Positions 42,508 to 52,438 are shown, counted from the first letter of the stretch. The stretch: 64,000 bases of DNA from Ensifer sp. LC11 (GCF_001695835.1 NZ_MBSO01000034.1:124001-188000), one strand, 5' to 3'. Notes: generated by a model from the sequence alone, not told the origin. Numbers and translations are program-made.

Positions 42508-43701
42508 ATGGAACATCTCGTTCCCAGCCGGGCGCTGGCCCCATCCTTGAGCCTCCTGCAGGTGCTGGAGCCAAGCGGCGGCGGTTCAGGCCGGCATTTC
42601 CTCGATCTCTGCCGCGGCATGCATACGCGCGGCCACCACGTGGAAGCCGTCTATTCGCCGGTGCGCGCCGAGGACGGCTTCGTGCGCGAGCTGAAAGCAA
42701 TCGGCCTGCCGGCCGTCCATGCCGTCAACATGAAGCGCGCACCCGGGCCGTCGGATATCGGCTGCTTTTTCGAACTCAGCCGCATCATCAGCGGCAACCG
42801 CTTCGACATCATTCACGGCCACAGTTCCAAGGCCGGCGCCCTGACGCGGATGCGGCTTCCCGGCCCTCATGTCCCGCGTCTCTACACGCCGCATGCCTTT
42901 CGCACGCTCGACCCGACACTCGGTCGCGGCGGCAGGCTCATCTACGGCACGATCGAGTGGGGCCTCGCCCGCTTCCTCACCGACCATCTGATCTGTGTTT
43001 CCGAGGACGAGCACCGCCATGCCCTCTCGCTGCACATGCCTGAGGGCCGGATGTCAGTGATCGTCAATGGCGTTGCCCCACCTTCTTCAGACATGGCCCA
43101 GACGATGCGCGCCAGCTTCGGTATTGCGCCGGATGCCTTCGTCTTTGGCTTCATCGGGCGGCTTTCTGCCCAGAAGGCACCGGAACGGCTGATCGCCGCG
43201 TTCAAGAGCGCCGCCGCCTCAGTGAAGAACAGCCATCTGGTGATGGTCGGCAGCGGCGAACGCGACGGCAGCCTGCGCGCGGCCATCGCTGAAAGCGGAC
43301 TGCAGAACCGCATGCACCTGACCTCAGCCTTCACCGGCCCGCAAGCGGTCCCCGCCTTCGACCTCCTCTTGATGCCGAGCCGGTACGAAGCCATGTCCTA
43401 TGTCATGCTGGAAGGTGCCGCGGCAGGAAAGCCGATCATCGCCACCGATATCGGTGGCGCCCGCACGGTCATCGAGGACGGACACAACGGCTTCATTCTG
43501 CCCAACAGCGATGACACCTCCCTCCTTGCCAAAACCATGATCAGGGCTGCTGAACCTGCGACGTTCAAGGCGCTGTCCACCGCGGCCGAGGCTCTCAAGC
43601 AGCGCTTCACACTCGATGTCATGCTCGGTCAAACCGAGGCGCTCTATCGGAAGGTTTCGAAGAAGAAACAGGCTGAAGCCATCCTCCAGCCAGCCGAGTA
43701 G
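42508..43701 (+). CDS. GT4-family glycosyltransferase
   Basis: From MEHLVPSRALAPSLSLLQVL, 2 bases after the polymerase stop, the 397-residue GT-B enzyme has GSGRHFLDLCRGMHTRGHHV, FGFIGRLSAQKAPERLIAAF (about 210-229) and the donor-site E-x7-E in MPSRYEAMSYVMLEGAAA. It is the last gene of the wza-to-glycosyltransferase operon. Sugar specificity cannot be told. Confidence 0.92.
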   Translation: MEHLVPSRALAPSLSLLQVLEPSGGGSGRHFLDLCRGMHTRGHHVEAVYSPVRAEDGFVRELKAIGLPAVHAVNMKRAPGPSDIGCFFELSRIISGNRFDIIHGHSSKAGALTRMRLPGPHVPRLYTPHAFRTLDPTLGRGGRLIYGTIEWGLARFLTDHLICVSEDEHRHALSLHMPEGRMSVIVNGVAPPSSDMAQTMRASFGIAPDAFVFGFIGRLSAQKAPERLIAAFKSAAASVKNSHLVMVGSGERDGSLRAAIAESGLQNRMHLTSAFTGPQAVPAFDLLLMPSRYEAMSYVMLEGAAAGKPIIATDIGGARTVIEDGHNGFILPNSDDTSLLAKTMIRAAEPATFKALSTAAEALKQRFTLDVMLGQTEALYRKVSKKKQAEAILQPAE

Positions 43702-43880
43702 TGCCGCTCAATTGGCGACTCAACGCCTGGGCTCCTCACCCGAGAGCGCAGCGCATGAATGCGGTTTGCATGCTCCTGCCCACCTTCAGCCATCCTGCAG
43801 ACCTTTGGCAGATCGGGCATTGCTATGTGGCCTCAGGACAATCGCCGACAGGAGCCTGGACATGAACGCAAAGACAAAAA

Positions 43881-43907
43881 AAGAGGTCCTTTGCTGGAGG
43901 ACCTCTT
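43881..43907. terminator. bidirectional intrinsic terminator
   Basis: AAGAGGTCCT and AGGACCTCTT form a 10-bp stem, with seven A before and TTTT at the other side. It serves the minus-strand repeat protein and probably the plus-strand polysaccharide operon. Confidence 0.85.
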
Positions 43908-43929
43908 TTGTTGCGCGTTGCAGGACCGC

Positions 43930-44217
43930 TTAGGGTGTCGATCCCTCCGCACCTGGCGCACCGGTATCGGGATTTGAACTCGGCGCGCCCGTATCGCCGT
44001 TGGCATTTGCGGCGCCCGTGTCAGGGTTGGAGCTCGGCGTACCCGTGTCTGGGTTCGAACTCGGCGTGCCCGTATCGCCAGCAGAGCCCGTCGGCTGGCC
44101 CGGAATAAGAACAACGCCGCTGTCGTCGGCATAGGCACTGCCCGAAGCCAATATGACTGGGGTTGCAGCCGCGGCCACGAGCAACGACGCGGCAACAAAC
44201 TTCGATAGCTTCTTCAT
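43930..44217 (-). CDS. small secreted repeat protein (95 aa)
   Basis: ATG at 44217 has GGAGG upstream. A Sec signal peptide MKKLSKFVAASLLVAAAATP ends near SAYA-DDSG (residue 34-35). The mature part is a low-complexity tandem array of about nine-residue units of the DTGTPSSNP type, with variants DTGAPSSNP and DTGAANANG. It is Gly/Pro/Ser/Thr-rich with Asp but almost no hydrophobic residues, so it is probably a disordered periplasmic or secreted peptide. I know no function. It lies next to the polysaccharide operon. Confidence 0.7.
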   Translation of the reverse strand: MKKLSKFVAASLLVAAAATPVILASGSAYADDSGVVLIPGQPTGSAGDTGTPSSNPDTGTPSSNPDTGAANANGDTGAPSSNPDTGAPGAEGSTP

Positions 44218-44530
44218 TATCTTTTCCTCCTTTGACAGGCAGACGCCCGTCACAGGCCACTCCTTCACTTTCGCAAAGTGCAGCATTCGGCCCGAGCCCG
44301 CGTGGAGGATTCCACGGGAACGAGGCATTTTAGCGATATTCGATTCGTGATGTCCGGCCCGGACCGCTGTTGGCCACGGTTGCCACAGAGCCGTGCCGTC
44401 TCGCCTTGCATGCGAGGAACCAATCGGGTTTCGGGCTTGGGCGGACTGAAGCGTTCACTTTGAGCAGCGCTTGTTCCGCTTCATCAGAGGGGACGGAACA
44501 AGAAGCAGCCACCAACTCTTTACGCAGAAA

Positions 44531-44581
44531 GAGAAAATGGTCGGAGCGGCGGGATTCAAACCCACGCCCCCTTGACCCCAG
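44531..44581 (-). repeat. attachment-site copy: 3' end of tRNA-Pro
   Basis: This stretch repeats bases 47738-47789 with only about three differences (CAAACC for CGAACC, a C for A, and one C fewer). It covers the acceptor 3' strand, T-arm and part of the anticodon arm, but not the 5' half, so it is not a working tRNA. Confidence 0.8.
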
Positions 44582-44872
44582 GGAAGAATTCTATTTTCCG
44601 TAAAGCCTTGCGACGCAGGGCTTTACGCATGGCAATCGATATCAGTTCGGGACTTATTTCGGGACTCGGCGACTCGGTTCCGCATCCGCGTCGCCGCTAA
44701 AGATCGCCAGGTTCGCCTTGTCAGCTGCCGCCCATCATTGAGCGAATGTTTGGAAATAACATCATTCGTAGATGCATCGGGGCCGGACGAACAACTGGAA
44801 AACCTCTAAGAAACCAAGCATGATTTCATGCAGTGGTAGTCGATCCCAGACCTTATTTTGACTGAGGCGACG
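44582..44872. other. gap inside island, no gene seen
   Basis: About 290 bases with no convincing frame. It contains TAAAGCCTTGCGACGCAGGGCTTTA, in which TAAAGCC and GGCTTTA form a hairpin (44599-44627 region), and a short direct repeat TTCGGGACT. It may be the remains of an integrase region. Confidence 0.4.
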
Positions 44873-45454
44873 ATGGAAAGAACCGATCTAATTGAGGGAA
44901 TGAAGCCGTGCTGCGTCTGTGCGGAACCGATCCGACAGGAAGCTCGTAAGTGCAGCAAGTGCGGTAGCTACCAGGACTGGCGGTCCCGCATTGTCATGGG
45001 AGCGACGGTGTTAAGTACGACGCTCGCGCTATTGACGGCGCTGTTGGCGGTCGCCAAGGAATCTGTGCCCGCCATCATTAATGCCTTCAAGGGCGAAGTG
45101 TCGTCGCTAGTTTTCTCGTTGCACAAGGACAATGACGACAAACTAACGATACTTGCCACAAACTTTGGGCCGCTGTCAGAAACTGTCAATGGTGGATTGG
45201 TATACATATACTCAAGGTACCTATCGGTCTCCCTGAAGGATAACGTGTCAATAATTGTTAAGCCGACGGAATCTGTTGTATTCGATCTATTTCCAGTCAA
45301 CAAAGAGTTAACCGCTACGCCCGGCGGCAGTAAAGACGATCAGGACTGTAGTATTTCTTTGAAATCAAGCAGCGCCAAGGGAACCGAATTTTGGCAAGAA
45401 CTCGAAGTTCGCTGCGTTGATATCGAACTTTTCCACTTCGCACTGATACAGTGA
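44873..45454 (+). CDS. zinc-ribbon membrane protein of unknown function (193 aa)
   Basis: ATG at 44873 follows GAGG. The product starts with a CxxC..CxxC zinc ribbon (CCVCAEPIRQEARKCSKCGS, about 14-33), then one membrane segment (VMGATVLSTTLALLTALLAV, about 42-61) and a beta-rich soluble domain of about 130 residues. Coding sequence is clearly more AT-rich than the chromosome, which fits foreign origin. No family is recognised for the C-terminal domain. It is the first gene inside the left attachment copy. Confidence 0.7.
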   Translation: MERTDLIEGMKPCCVCAEPIRQEARKCSKCGSYQDWRSRIVMGATVLSTTLALLTALLAVAKESVPAIINAFKGEVSSLVFSLHKDNDDKLTILATNFGPLSETVNGGLVYIYSRYLSVSLKDNVSIIVKPTESVVFDLFPVNKELTATPGGSKDDQDCSISLKSSSAKGTEFWQELEVRCVDIELFHFALIQ

Positions 45455-45569
45455 ACCCCCGACTTACTCTTTCATCTCATAAACCTTATAGTGCTCGTCC
45501 ATCTCCCGCACGTTTTTAAATGATGGATGACGCCCAGCTTCGCCAACACCCTCTGATGGCGGGCTGACC

Positions 45570-45995
45570 ATGGCGAAGAAGGAGAAGCCCCCGCACATCG
45601 AGGTCATCGCGACGCCGCGCGGCCTTCGTGCCCACCCCCAGGATGACGCCGAGAAGATGGCGTCGATCCCCCAGGGCAAGGTTTTCGAGCTCGTACCGGT
45701 CTCGCAGCGGTCCAACAAACAGTTGCGCACTTACTGGAAGGCACTCGGCCTCGTCGTCAAAGTCACCGGCAAGTGGGCTTCTCCTGAGAACCTTCACCGC
45801 GACATCAAAATGACGCTTGGTTACCGGGAGCAGACCGTAAATCTCCGGACCGGCGGAATCACTCTCGTTCCCGACAGCATCGCTCTCGATCGCATGCCTC
45901 ATGAGGAGTTCTGCACCTTTATGGCCCAAGCGATGGAACTGCTTGCCGATGCCGTCGGCTTCGATCCCCTCGCATTCCTGCAGGAGGCAGCATGA
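45570..45995 (+). CDS. phage protein (NinB/DUF1367-like)
   Basis: The 141-residue protein contains SQRSNKQLRTYWKALGLVVK (about 49-68) and NLHRDIKMTLGYREQTV, a pattern shared by phage recombination-accessory proteins of the NinB and DUF1367 type. The C-terminus (EEFCTFMAQAMELLADAVGF) is helical. The assignment to a specific family is uncertain. It heads a row of plus-strand phage genes. Confidence 0.6.
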   Translation: MAKKEKPPHIEVIATPRGLRAHPQDDAEKMASIPQGKVFELVPVSQRSNKQLRTYWKALGLVVKVTGKWASPENLHRDIKMTLGYREQTVNLRTGGITLVPDSIALDRMPHEEFCTFMAQAMELLADAVGFDPLAFLQEAA

Positions 45996-46030
45996 CGGAT
46001 CGCCCTATCCTTTTCTTCGGTCCCACGCAC

Positions 46031-46318
46031 TTATCGGCTGCTTTTCGGAAGCTCCTCGTCGAAGCGGGTCTTCTGGCGCGCCGGGTCGTCGTCGAGGATT
46101 TCCTCCTCGCTATCTTCGGGCAAGGCGTCATCCGGCTCCATATTGGCCTCATCGCGGCTCGGAACGGGCGGTACCCGGCCCTGATCGGCCGGAGGTTTGT
46201 CGGCTCCGGACAAGTCTGGCGACGGGATCGGTTCGAAATCCATCTCCGGCGGCCTTGGGCTCGAGATGGGCGTCGGCATCGGTGCGCTGCTGGCTTTTTC
46301 GTCTTTAGGTTCGCTCAT
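46031..46318 (-). CDS. small acidic Pro-rich protein on the opposite strand (95 aa)
   Basis: ATG at 46318 (or 46321) follows AAAGGAG at a good distance. The product MSEPKDEKASSAPMPTPISS is Pro/Glu/Asp-rich, probably disordered, and ends DDDPARQKTRFDEELPKSSR, a style common in small rhizobial proteins. It is the only minus-strand gene in the island and lies between the two plus-strand phage genes. Function unknown. Confidence 0.6.
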   Translation of the reverse strand: MSEPKDEKASSAPMPTPISSPRPPEMDFEPIPSPDLSGADKPPADQGRVPPVPSRDEANMEPDDALPEDSEEEILDDDPARQKTRFDEELPKSSR

Positions 46319-46389
46319 CATCTGGCTCCTTTCCTTTTGAAAAGTGAACCGGCTGGCGTCGGTAATGTTCCGTATGGGGAGGCTCGTTA

Positions 46390-46821
46390 GTGGCTTTCCG
46401 CATCGCCAACACCTGCCGCCCGGCTCCGACCGCAGCCCGGCGCCCTGCGAAGAAGCCGGCGCATCTGGCCTTCCTGCACCACCTGCCTTGCGCTGTTTCT
46501 GGCGTCTACGGCGTCCAAGCGGCTCACGACTCCTACCCGAACGCATGGCACGGAGCCTCCGGCCGCGGCAAAGGGGCCAAGGTTCCGGACCGCTTCGCCC
46601 TCCCGCTGTCGCCGGCAGAACACGACCTGCAGCACTCCTGCAAACTCGGGTCTGAGCGCGACTACTGGGCCTCGAAGGGCATCGACCCGCACGACCTCGC
46701 GAACGCCCTCTGGGGCGTTTACTGCGACTATGACGAGGCGGAGGCAATCGTTCGCTGCACAGCCATCATCAATCAGCGCCTGGCAGCCGTCGGCGCTCTC
46801 CGTTCGAGGGAGGAAGTATGA
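46390..46821 (+). CDS. phage Ref/DUF968-like nuclease-type protein
   Basis: GTG at 46390 follows GGAGG by 8 bases. The 143-residue product has HHLPCAVSGVYGVQAAHDSY (about 36-55), then GKGAKVPDRFALPLSPAEH and DLQHSCKLG, the Cys/His arrangement of phage recombination-type HNH nucleases (Ref/DUF968 group). The C-terminus is helical. Its stop overlaps the next start by 4 bases. Confidence 0.65.
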   Translation: MAFRIANTCRPAPTAARRPAKKPAHLAFLHHLPCAVSGVYGVQAAHDSYPNAWHGASGRGKGAKVPDRFALPLSPAEHDLQHSCKLGSERDYWASKGIDPHDLANALWGVYCDYDEAEAIVRCTAIINQRLAAVGALRSREEV

Positions 46822-47126
46822 GAGCCCGCTCTAGCTCGATCCGTCGCGATCAAATCGAATACGGCTTCTGGCTCGTTTTCGGCGACGACGGCAGCATGCG
46901 CTTTTCGAGGTCGGAGCCGAAGACAGGCCGCGGCGAACGCGCAATGAAGTGCGGCGCCACTCTTCCGATCGCGCTTTTCCGCACTCCCGAGCTTCGGGCC
47001 ACCATCGCGATCAGCGAAGGCATCCCGGCATCCTACGAAATCAATGTCGAAGCCGCCGGTGAAGCGCTGCGTCATGCGCTCGGCGTCGATATCGACCTCC
47101 AAGTGAAAGGCGCCGGCCATGACTGA
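46818..47126 (+). CDS. hypothetical phage protein (102 aa)
   Basis: The protein starts MRARSSSIRRDQIEYGFWLV and contains a Lys/Arg-rich N-terminal third and a mixed middle (CGATLPIALFRTPELRATIA). No family recognised. It overlaps both neighbours (4 and 8 bases) and so belongs to the phage operon. Confidence 0.6.
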   Translation: MRARSSSIRRDQIEYGFWLVFGDDGSMRFSRSEPKTGRGERAMKCGATLPIALFRTPELRATIAISEGIPASYEINVEAAGEALRHALGVDIDLQVKGAGHD

Positions 47127-47712
47127 GATCAGGAAGGAAATAAACAACATACCGGACGACGTGTTGATGGCAGCCATCGACGCCCTGGACTTGCGCAAGC
47201 ATCCGCCCGGCACGACGAATGCGGAAATTCTTTCACGCGCCATCATGGCAGACCGCTCCCGCGCTATGGATCCGAAGGCGGAACCGGTGGCATATCTGCG
47301 CCCCGGTGAGTATGTCCCCATCCAGAACGCGCCTTTCGGTGCGATGTGGATCTCAGACAAAGACGACCCGCGGGCCTTTCCGGTCTACGCCTCTCCCTCC
47401 ATTGTCGCGCCGGTGGCTGTGGGGGATGGGGAACGCGATGCAATGCGCCGTCGCATATACGACGACCTAGCCCAGGAAGGCGGCGGGACGTGGGCGACCT
47501 ATGTCTGCATGGATATCGACGCTCTTGAACGAGCCGCATTTGAAGCAGGCAAGCTCTCCGCCCTCACCCCGGCAGAGAAAGCGGGCGTGACGGATGGGGA
47601 TGAGCAACCGCCGATCGACCGCATCTGCGTCGAAAACCCGGTCATTGCGTTCCCGAACCCGCGTTTTGAGCGCGATATGTTCCGGTTCTCGCTTCTCTCT
47701 GAGTGGCGGTAG
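47119..47712 (+). CDS. hypothetical phage protein (197 aa)
   Basis: It begins MTEIRKEINNIPDDVLMAAI, overlaps the preceding gene by 8 bases, and ends 32 bases before the tRNA-Pro gene. Motifs such as EPVAYLRPGEYVPIQNAP and WISDKDDPRAFPVYASP resemble the short phage proteins that vary in number between prophages. Function unknown. Confidence 0.6.
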   Translation: MTEIRKEINNIPDDVLMAAIDALDLRKHPPGTTNAEILSRAIMADRSRAMDPKAEPVAYLRPGEYVPIQNAPFGAMWISDKDDPRAFPVYASPSIVAPVAVGDGERDAMRRRIYDDLAQEGGGTWATYVCMDIDALERAAFEAGKLSALTPAEKAGVTDGDEQPPIDRICVENPVIAFPNPRFERDMFRFSLLSEWR

Positions 47713-47737
47713 CGAGCCAACATCATTGAAAACAAAG

Positions 47738-47821
<84 letters not shown>

Positions 47822-48138
47822 AACCGAGGAAACCCCTATATAACCAACGCTTAGAGCGCAAGCGGGAAAATGCGGAGCGGATCGAAAAAGGAACAAACAG
47901 CGTGGAAAAGTGGCGGTCGGAACGAAGGAGCTGGGCGTCCACTCCTTTGCCACACCGCGACTTCAGGCGCATTGCCGCCGCGCTTTCGTCGCCGGCAATG
48001 GAACTTTCACCAAGTCTAAATCGCCTCGCTCGAAACACGCTCCCTAACGCAACGTGAGCTTGCCATCACAGGTGATTTGAGGGACAGTTTGTTACTGGCC
48101 CTTGAGGCCTGGAGTGTCTCCCTTTCTAGGAGAAAACC
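47822..48138. other. 317-bp intergenic region
   Basis: It contains the tRNA-Pro promoter side and the promoter of the small lipoprotein. No additional gene or clear repeat is visible. Confidence 0.4.
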
Positions 48139-48303
48139 ATGCCTCTTAAGTCTCTTATGGCACTTGCGGCGATTGCACTTCTTACCTTGTCCGGGTGCGC
48201 AACGTCGGGGTCGACGAACACGACCTATGCGCAATGGACCGGTCCCTACCCCGAGCCGGATGTTTCGGCGTCCAGCCCCGGCGGCTTCCGACTTTCCTAC
48301 TAA
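48139..48303 (+). CDS. small lipoprotein (54 aa)
   Basis: ATG at 48139 follows AGGAGA. The product MPLKSLMALAAIALLTLSGC has a lipoprotein signal peptide with lipobox L-S-G-C and a short Ser/Pro/Thr tail ending GGFRLSY. A 9-bp inverted repeat (GGCGAACCG/CGGTTCGCC at about 48313-48340) follows the stop. Function unknown, but small envelope lipoproteins of this type are common. Confidence 0.7.
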   Translation: MPLKSLMALAAIALLTLSGCATSGSTNTTYAQWTGPYPEPDVSASSPGGFRLSY

Positions 48304-48543
48304 TGATGGGTCTTTGGCGAACCGGACGCCGGACGGTTCGCCGCGGTTGCTCGCGCCCGATAGGCAGGCGCGCTATCTCAACATGACGGGAACCCGCACG
48401 ACGGCACCGGAAGGGACGTGACCGTCGCCTCTCTCCCTGCCAACCTCGAACGCCTCATCACCCGTTGAGCGGATCTGGCATCTCCGATTCGTTGCAATGG
48501 GTTACTGTTTCAGCCGACCAGGCTGCGATACGCTACTCTCCGA

Positions 48544-49080
48544 TCAGCGAACCTGATCAAGCAGCCGCTTGCATTCCAGGAGATCGTAGAGCGCCTCCTG
48601 AAGCAGGGCGCGATCCTCCTTGCCCACCGACGAGGACTTGCCGATCGAGATTTCCGGCACGTCGTCATTGCTGCTGCCGAAGGAGAAAAAGCGGCGACTG
48701 GCCGGCGCCTTGGCGCGACCGACGATCTGATCCTCCTCGGAAAGACCGGCCTTCGGCGGCGCAGGCTCCTCGTTGCTGGATGCTGCCAGTGCCTCGACGG
48801 TCGCAAGATCGCCGCTCGCTATTGCGGCAACGAACTTGTTGCCGTTGGCCTTCAAGAGTTTCTGCACGCCCTTGATGGTATAGCCGTGATCGTAGAGCAG
48901 ATGCCGAATCCCCTTCAAGAGATCGACGTCTTCGGGCCGATAATAGCGCCGGCCGCCGCCGCGCTTCATCGGCTTGATCTGCTGGAACCGGGTTTCCCAA
49001 AAGCGCAGAACATGCTGCGGCAGATCGAGATCGTCAGCGACCTCGCTGATGGTGCGAAAAGCGTCCGGGCTCTTTTCCAT
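48544..49080 (-). CDS. MerR-family transcriptional regulator
   Basis: The 178-residue product begins [20 protein letters not shown] and has the MerR helix-turn-helix plus wing ([20 protein letters not shown] and [19 protein letters not shown]). There is a linker and a C-terminal coiled region, with no obvious metal-binding cysteines. Longer starts at 49095 and 49125 (TTG) are in frame. It ends the fabH-ihfA-merR group, a conserved alphaproteobacterial arrangement. Confidence 0.85.
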   Translation of the reverse strand: MEKSPDAFRTISEVADDLDLPQHVLRFWETRFQQIKPMKRGGGRRYYRPEDVDLLKGIRHLLYDHGYTIKGVQKLLKANGNKFVAAIASGDLATVEALAASSNEEPAPPKAGLSEEDQIVGRAKAPASRRFFSFGSSNDDVPEISIGKSSSVGKEDRALLQEALYDLLECKRLLDQVR

Positions 49081-49219
49081 ATCATCCCATTCCATGTCAT
49101 GCGACTCAGCGGTCGATAGCCGCAATGAACCGATATCGTGCCGATGATGGCACGAATCAGCTCGATTTCAACGGCTTATGGATGGGTTTTCAACCACATT
49201 TGTGGTTGGTGGCCAGCCC

Positions 49220-49558
49220 TTACGATACGGGAGATACAGGCTTCTGCTTGGCCCTGCGCCCCAGATGCGCCTTCAGCACGCGCTGCTTCAGCACATTCGA
49301 CGCCTTGAAGGTCATGACGCGACGCGGCGAGATCGGCACTTCCTCGCCGGTCTTCGGGTTTCGCCCGATGCGCTCGTTCTTGTCGCGAACCTGGAAGGTC
49401 GCGAACGAAGACAGCTTCACGCTCTCGCCACGCACGATTGCGTTGCATATTTCGTCAATGACGGTTTCCACCAGCTCGGCAGACTCTGTCCGTGACAGAC
49501 CCACCTTGCGAAAAACCGATTCAGCCAAGTCCGCCCGCGTTACTGTTTTTCCGCTCAT
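49220..49558 (-). CDS. ihfA: integration host factor subunit alpha
   Basis: The 112-residue histone-like protein has the HU/IHF pattern [20 protein letters not shown] and [16 protein letters not shown], with [16 protein letters not shown] at the end. It bends DNA as a heterodimer with IhfB. It lies downstream of fabH on the same strand and upstream of merR. Confidence 0.95.
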   Translation of the reverse strand: MSGKTVTRADLAESVFRKVGLSRTESAELVETVIDEICNAIVRGESVKLSSFATFQVRDKNERIGRNPKTGEEVPISPRRVMTFKASNVLKQRVLKAHLGRRAKQKPVSPVS

Positions 49559-49650
49559 CTTCCCCCACCAATGTCTGGCACGCCGATCAGCGACCGAAGA
49601 CTATTGCCCTTGTCTTTTGCGGTCAAGCGTCTGTTGCTTAAGCAATTTCT

Positions 49651-50622
49651 TTACCAGCGGATGAGCACCGAGCCCCAGGTGAAGCCGCCGCCCATGGCCT
49701 CGAGCAGAACGAGATCGCCCTTCTTGATGCGCCCGTCGCCCGCTGCCACGTTCAATGCCAGAGGAATGGACGCCGCCGAGGTGTTGCCATGAAGATCTAC
49801 TGTCACCACAACCTTGTCGAGAGGGATTCCAAGTTTCTTTGCAGAGCCGTCGATGATACGGCGGTTGGCCTGGTGCGGCACCAGCCAATCCAGATCTTCG
49901 GCGGTCGTTCCCGTCGCCTCAAAAGCGGCCTCGATCACGTCGGTGATCATGCCGACCGCGTGCTTGAAGACTTCGCGACCCTCCATCTTGAGATGGCCGA
50001 CCGTGCCCGTGGTCGACGGGCCACCATCGACATAGAGCTTGTCGCGATGCGCGCCGTCGGAGCGCAGCTTTGCTGTCAGGACCCCACGATCGGCATTCGT
50101 GCCCTCCCCCTCCTCAGCCTCCAGGATGATGGCACCGGCACCGTCGCCAAACAGCACGCAGGTCGTCCGGTCATTCCAGTCGAGGATGCGCGAAAAGGTC
50201 TCGGCGCCGATCACGAGCACGCGCTTTGCGAGCCCGCCGCGGATGTAGGCGTCCGCCGTGGTTACCGCATAGACGAAGCCGGAACAGACGGCCTGCATGT
50301 CGAAGGCCGCACCGTGGCGCATGCCGAGCCGGTCCTGGATGTTGACGGCCGTTGCCGGAAACGTGTTGTCCGGCGTCGAGGTCGCCAGGATGATGAGGTC
50401 GATATCATCAGGCGTAAGGCCGGCATTGGTTAGCGCGGCACGCGCCGCGCCCTCACCGAGTGACGCGGTCGTTTCGCCCTCGCCGGCGATGTAGCGCTGC
50501 CGGATACCAGTACGCTGCACAATCCACTCATCGGACGTGTCGACTTTGGATTCCAGCTCCTGATTGGTTACCACGCGCTTCGGCAAAGCTGCGCCGAAGC
50601 CGCGAACGACGGAACGGATCAT
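49651..50622 (-). CDS. fabH: beta-ketoacyl-ACP synthase III
   Basis: The 323-residue enzyme starts fatty-acid synthesis by condensing acetyl-CoA with malonyl-ACP. The catalytic Cys is in [11 protein letters not shown] (about 112), the His in [13 protein letters not shown] (about 249) and the Asn in [13 protein letters not shown] (about 279). It follows plsX by 4 bases, and both are on the minus strand. Confidence 0.97.
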   Translation of the reverse strand: MIRSVVRGFGAALPKRVVTNQELESKVDTSDEWIVQRTGIRQRYIAGEGETTASLGEGAARAALTNAGLTPDDIDLIILATSTPDNTFPATAVNIQDRLGMRHGAAFDMQAVCSGFVYAVTTADAYIRGGLAKRVLVIGAETFSRILDWNDRTTCVLFGDGAGAIILEAEEGEGTNADRGVLTAKLRSDGAHRDKLYVDGGPSTTGTVGHLKMEGREVFKHAVGMITDVIEAAFEATGTTAEDLDWLVPHQANRRIIDGSAKKLGIPLDKVVVTVDLHGNTSAASIPLALNVAAGDGRIKKGDLVLLEAMGGGFTWGSVLIRW

Positions 50623-50626
50623 CTAT

Positions 50627-51685
50627 TCAAACCTCATCATTCATGCCGGCGGAAAGGGCCTGCGGCGGCTCGGCGCCATGGTACTTCGCAAGATCGAACT
50701 CGATCTTCGACTTCAGGCCGTTCTTCACCATGTCATAGCCGACATCGATCGCGGCTGCGAAACCTTCGGCGTCCGCACCACCATGGCTCTTGATCACGAC
50801 GCCATTGAGGCCGAGGAAAACACCGCCATTGACCTTGCGGGGATCCATCTTCTCGCGCAGACGGTCAAACGCACCTTTCGCCAGGATGTAACCGATCTTG
50901 GCAAGCAGGGTGCGCGACATCGCCGCGCGCAGATATTCGGCAATCTGGCGCGCCGTGCCTTCGGCGGCCTTCAACGCGATATTGCCGGAAAAACCTTCGG
51001 TAACGACGACGTCGACCGTTCCGCGGCCGATGTCATCGCCTTCGACGAAGCCGTAGTAGTCAAAGCCGTCGATGTTGGCTTCGCGGATCAGGCGGCCCGC
51101 TTCCTTGACCTCTTCCTGTCCCTTGATCTCCTCGACACCAACGTTGAGGAGACCAACCGTCGGCCGCTCGATTTCGAACAGCGCCCGCGCCATGGCGCCG
51201 CCCATCAGCGCGAAATCCATGAGCTGCTGCGCATCCGCGCCGATGGTCGCGCCGACATCTAGCACGATGCTCTCGCCTTTGAGCGTCGGCCAGATGGCAG
51301 CGATCGCCGGCCGCTGAATTCCCTGCATCGTGCGCAGGCAGAAGACCGACATGGCCATCAACGCGCCGGTATTGCCGGCAGAGACGACGACGTCGGCCTC
51401 CCCGGCATTGATCGCATCGATCGCCTTCCACATGCTCGATTTGCCGCGGCCGCGACGAAGCGCCTGGCTCGGTTTTTCGTCCATTCCGACTGCGATCTCG
51501 CAATCGTAGAAAGTGCAGTTGGCCTTAAGCTTCGGATGTTTTTCCAAGGGGGCCGTGCATTGCGATTCGATGCCGAACAGAACGAACTTGATGTCCGGAT
51601 GACGTTCGAGCGCCCTTGCGGCGCCTGGGATGACGACTTCTGGACCATAGTCGCCGCCCATAACGTCAAGTGAAATTCTGACCAC
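50627..51685 (-). CDS. plsX: phosphate acyltransferase PlsX
   Basis: The 352-residue protein makes acyl-phosphate from acyl-ACP for phospholipid synthesis. GTG at 51685 ([20 protein letters not shown]) is chosen as the family start. [20 protein letters not shown] and [19 protein letters not shown] are typical. The DUF177-plsX-fabH-ihfA order is conserved in Rhizobiales. AGGA lies 11 bases before the GTG. Confidence 0.95.
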   Translation of the reverse strand: MVRISLDVMGGDYGPEVVIPGAARALERHPDIKFVLFGIESQCTAPLEKHPKLKANCTFYDCEIAVGMDEKPSQALRRGRGKSSMWKAIDAINAGEADVVVSAGNTGALMAMSVFCLRTMQGIQRPAIAAIWPTLKGESIVLDVGATIGADAQQLMDFALMGGAMARALFEIERPTVGLLNVGVEEIKGQEEVKEAGRLIREANIDGFDYYGFVEGDDIGRGTVDVVVTEGFSGNIALKAAEGTARQIAEYLRAAMSRTLLAKIGYILAKGAFDRLREKMDPRKVNGGVFLGLNGVVIKSHGGADAEGFAAAIDVGYDMVKNGLKSKIEFDLAKYHGAEPPQALSAGMNDEV

Positions 51686-51886
51686 GCGTGTCTTATCCTT
51701 TATTTCTGCCACACAACACGTGCCGCCGCGGCGCACTCAATGGGAACGCAATGACGATACATATTGCTCTGACGCTTGAGCCAAGCACGCGGCAGATCGC
51801 TTTGGCGGCTCTTTCGGCCGGTTTGGGGCCAAAATACTGCTTTTCCTTTGCGTGACAACCGAATTGTAGGCGAAGCTTTCGCGGCC

Positions 51887-52438
51887 TCAGTCCTTTTTCC
51901 AGTCCTTCAGGACCGCAAACGGGTTCGGCTTCTTGTCATCGGCAGACGTGCTTTCGATGCGCTCGCCGAAAGTCGCGCCCGGTTTGCGTGGATAAGGGTC
52001 GATGGCGAGCGCCACCTGCTCGCTGACGACGACGCCAGCGTCGATCGTATCGCCGGTAAACGTGTCGGGAATGTCGGGTCCGGCCGGATCGAGAATCATC
52101 TCGCCGCCGTCGTTGCTCGCCTGGCGGGCAAGCCGCGATCCTTCAGGCACGAAAATAGCTTCGACCGGCTCGTCGATATAGGCTTCGACCGGCTCCAGCG
52201 TCACGACGCAGCTCTGCACGATGCGGGCCTTGACGTCTCCCTTGATCTTGACGCCATCCTTTTTCCAGCGGGCAATCTGCAGGTCGGCATCAAGCGAAAG
52301 AACCTCCTTGATGCTCCAAAGCTCGGCAAGCGCCTTGCGTTCCCGCTCGTTAGCGGAAAGATGCACGCTGACCGCGTTCGCCGAGATGTGGCCTACCCTC
52401 ACCGGATAGGAGAATGCCGGTTGGCCGTCGTCTTTCAT
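51887..52438 (-). CDS. DUF177 (YceD) family protein
   Basis: From MKDDGQPAFSYPVRVGHISA the 183-residue protein has the YceD-type core LQIARWKKDGVKIKGDVKAR and VQSCVVTLEPVEAYIDEPVE. In many bacteria YceD is linked to 23S rRNA handling and plsX. It is 200 bases upstream of plsX on the same strand. The longer frame to 52657 is a shadow. Confidence 0.9.
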   Translation of the reverse strand: MKDDGQPAFSYPVRVGHISANAVSVHLSANERERKALAELWSIKEVLSLDADLQIARWKKDGVKIKGDVKARIVQSCVVTLEPVEAYIDEPVEAIFVPEGSRLARQASNDGGEMILDPAGPDIPDTFTGDTIDAGVVVSEQVALAIDPYPRKPGATFGERIESTSADDKKPNPFAVLKDWKKD

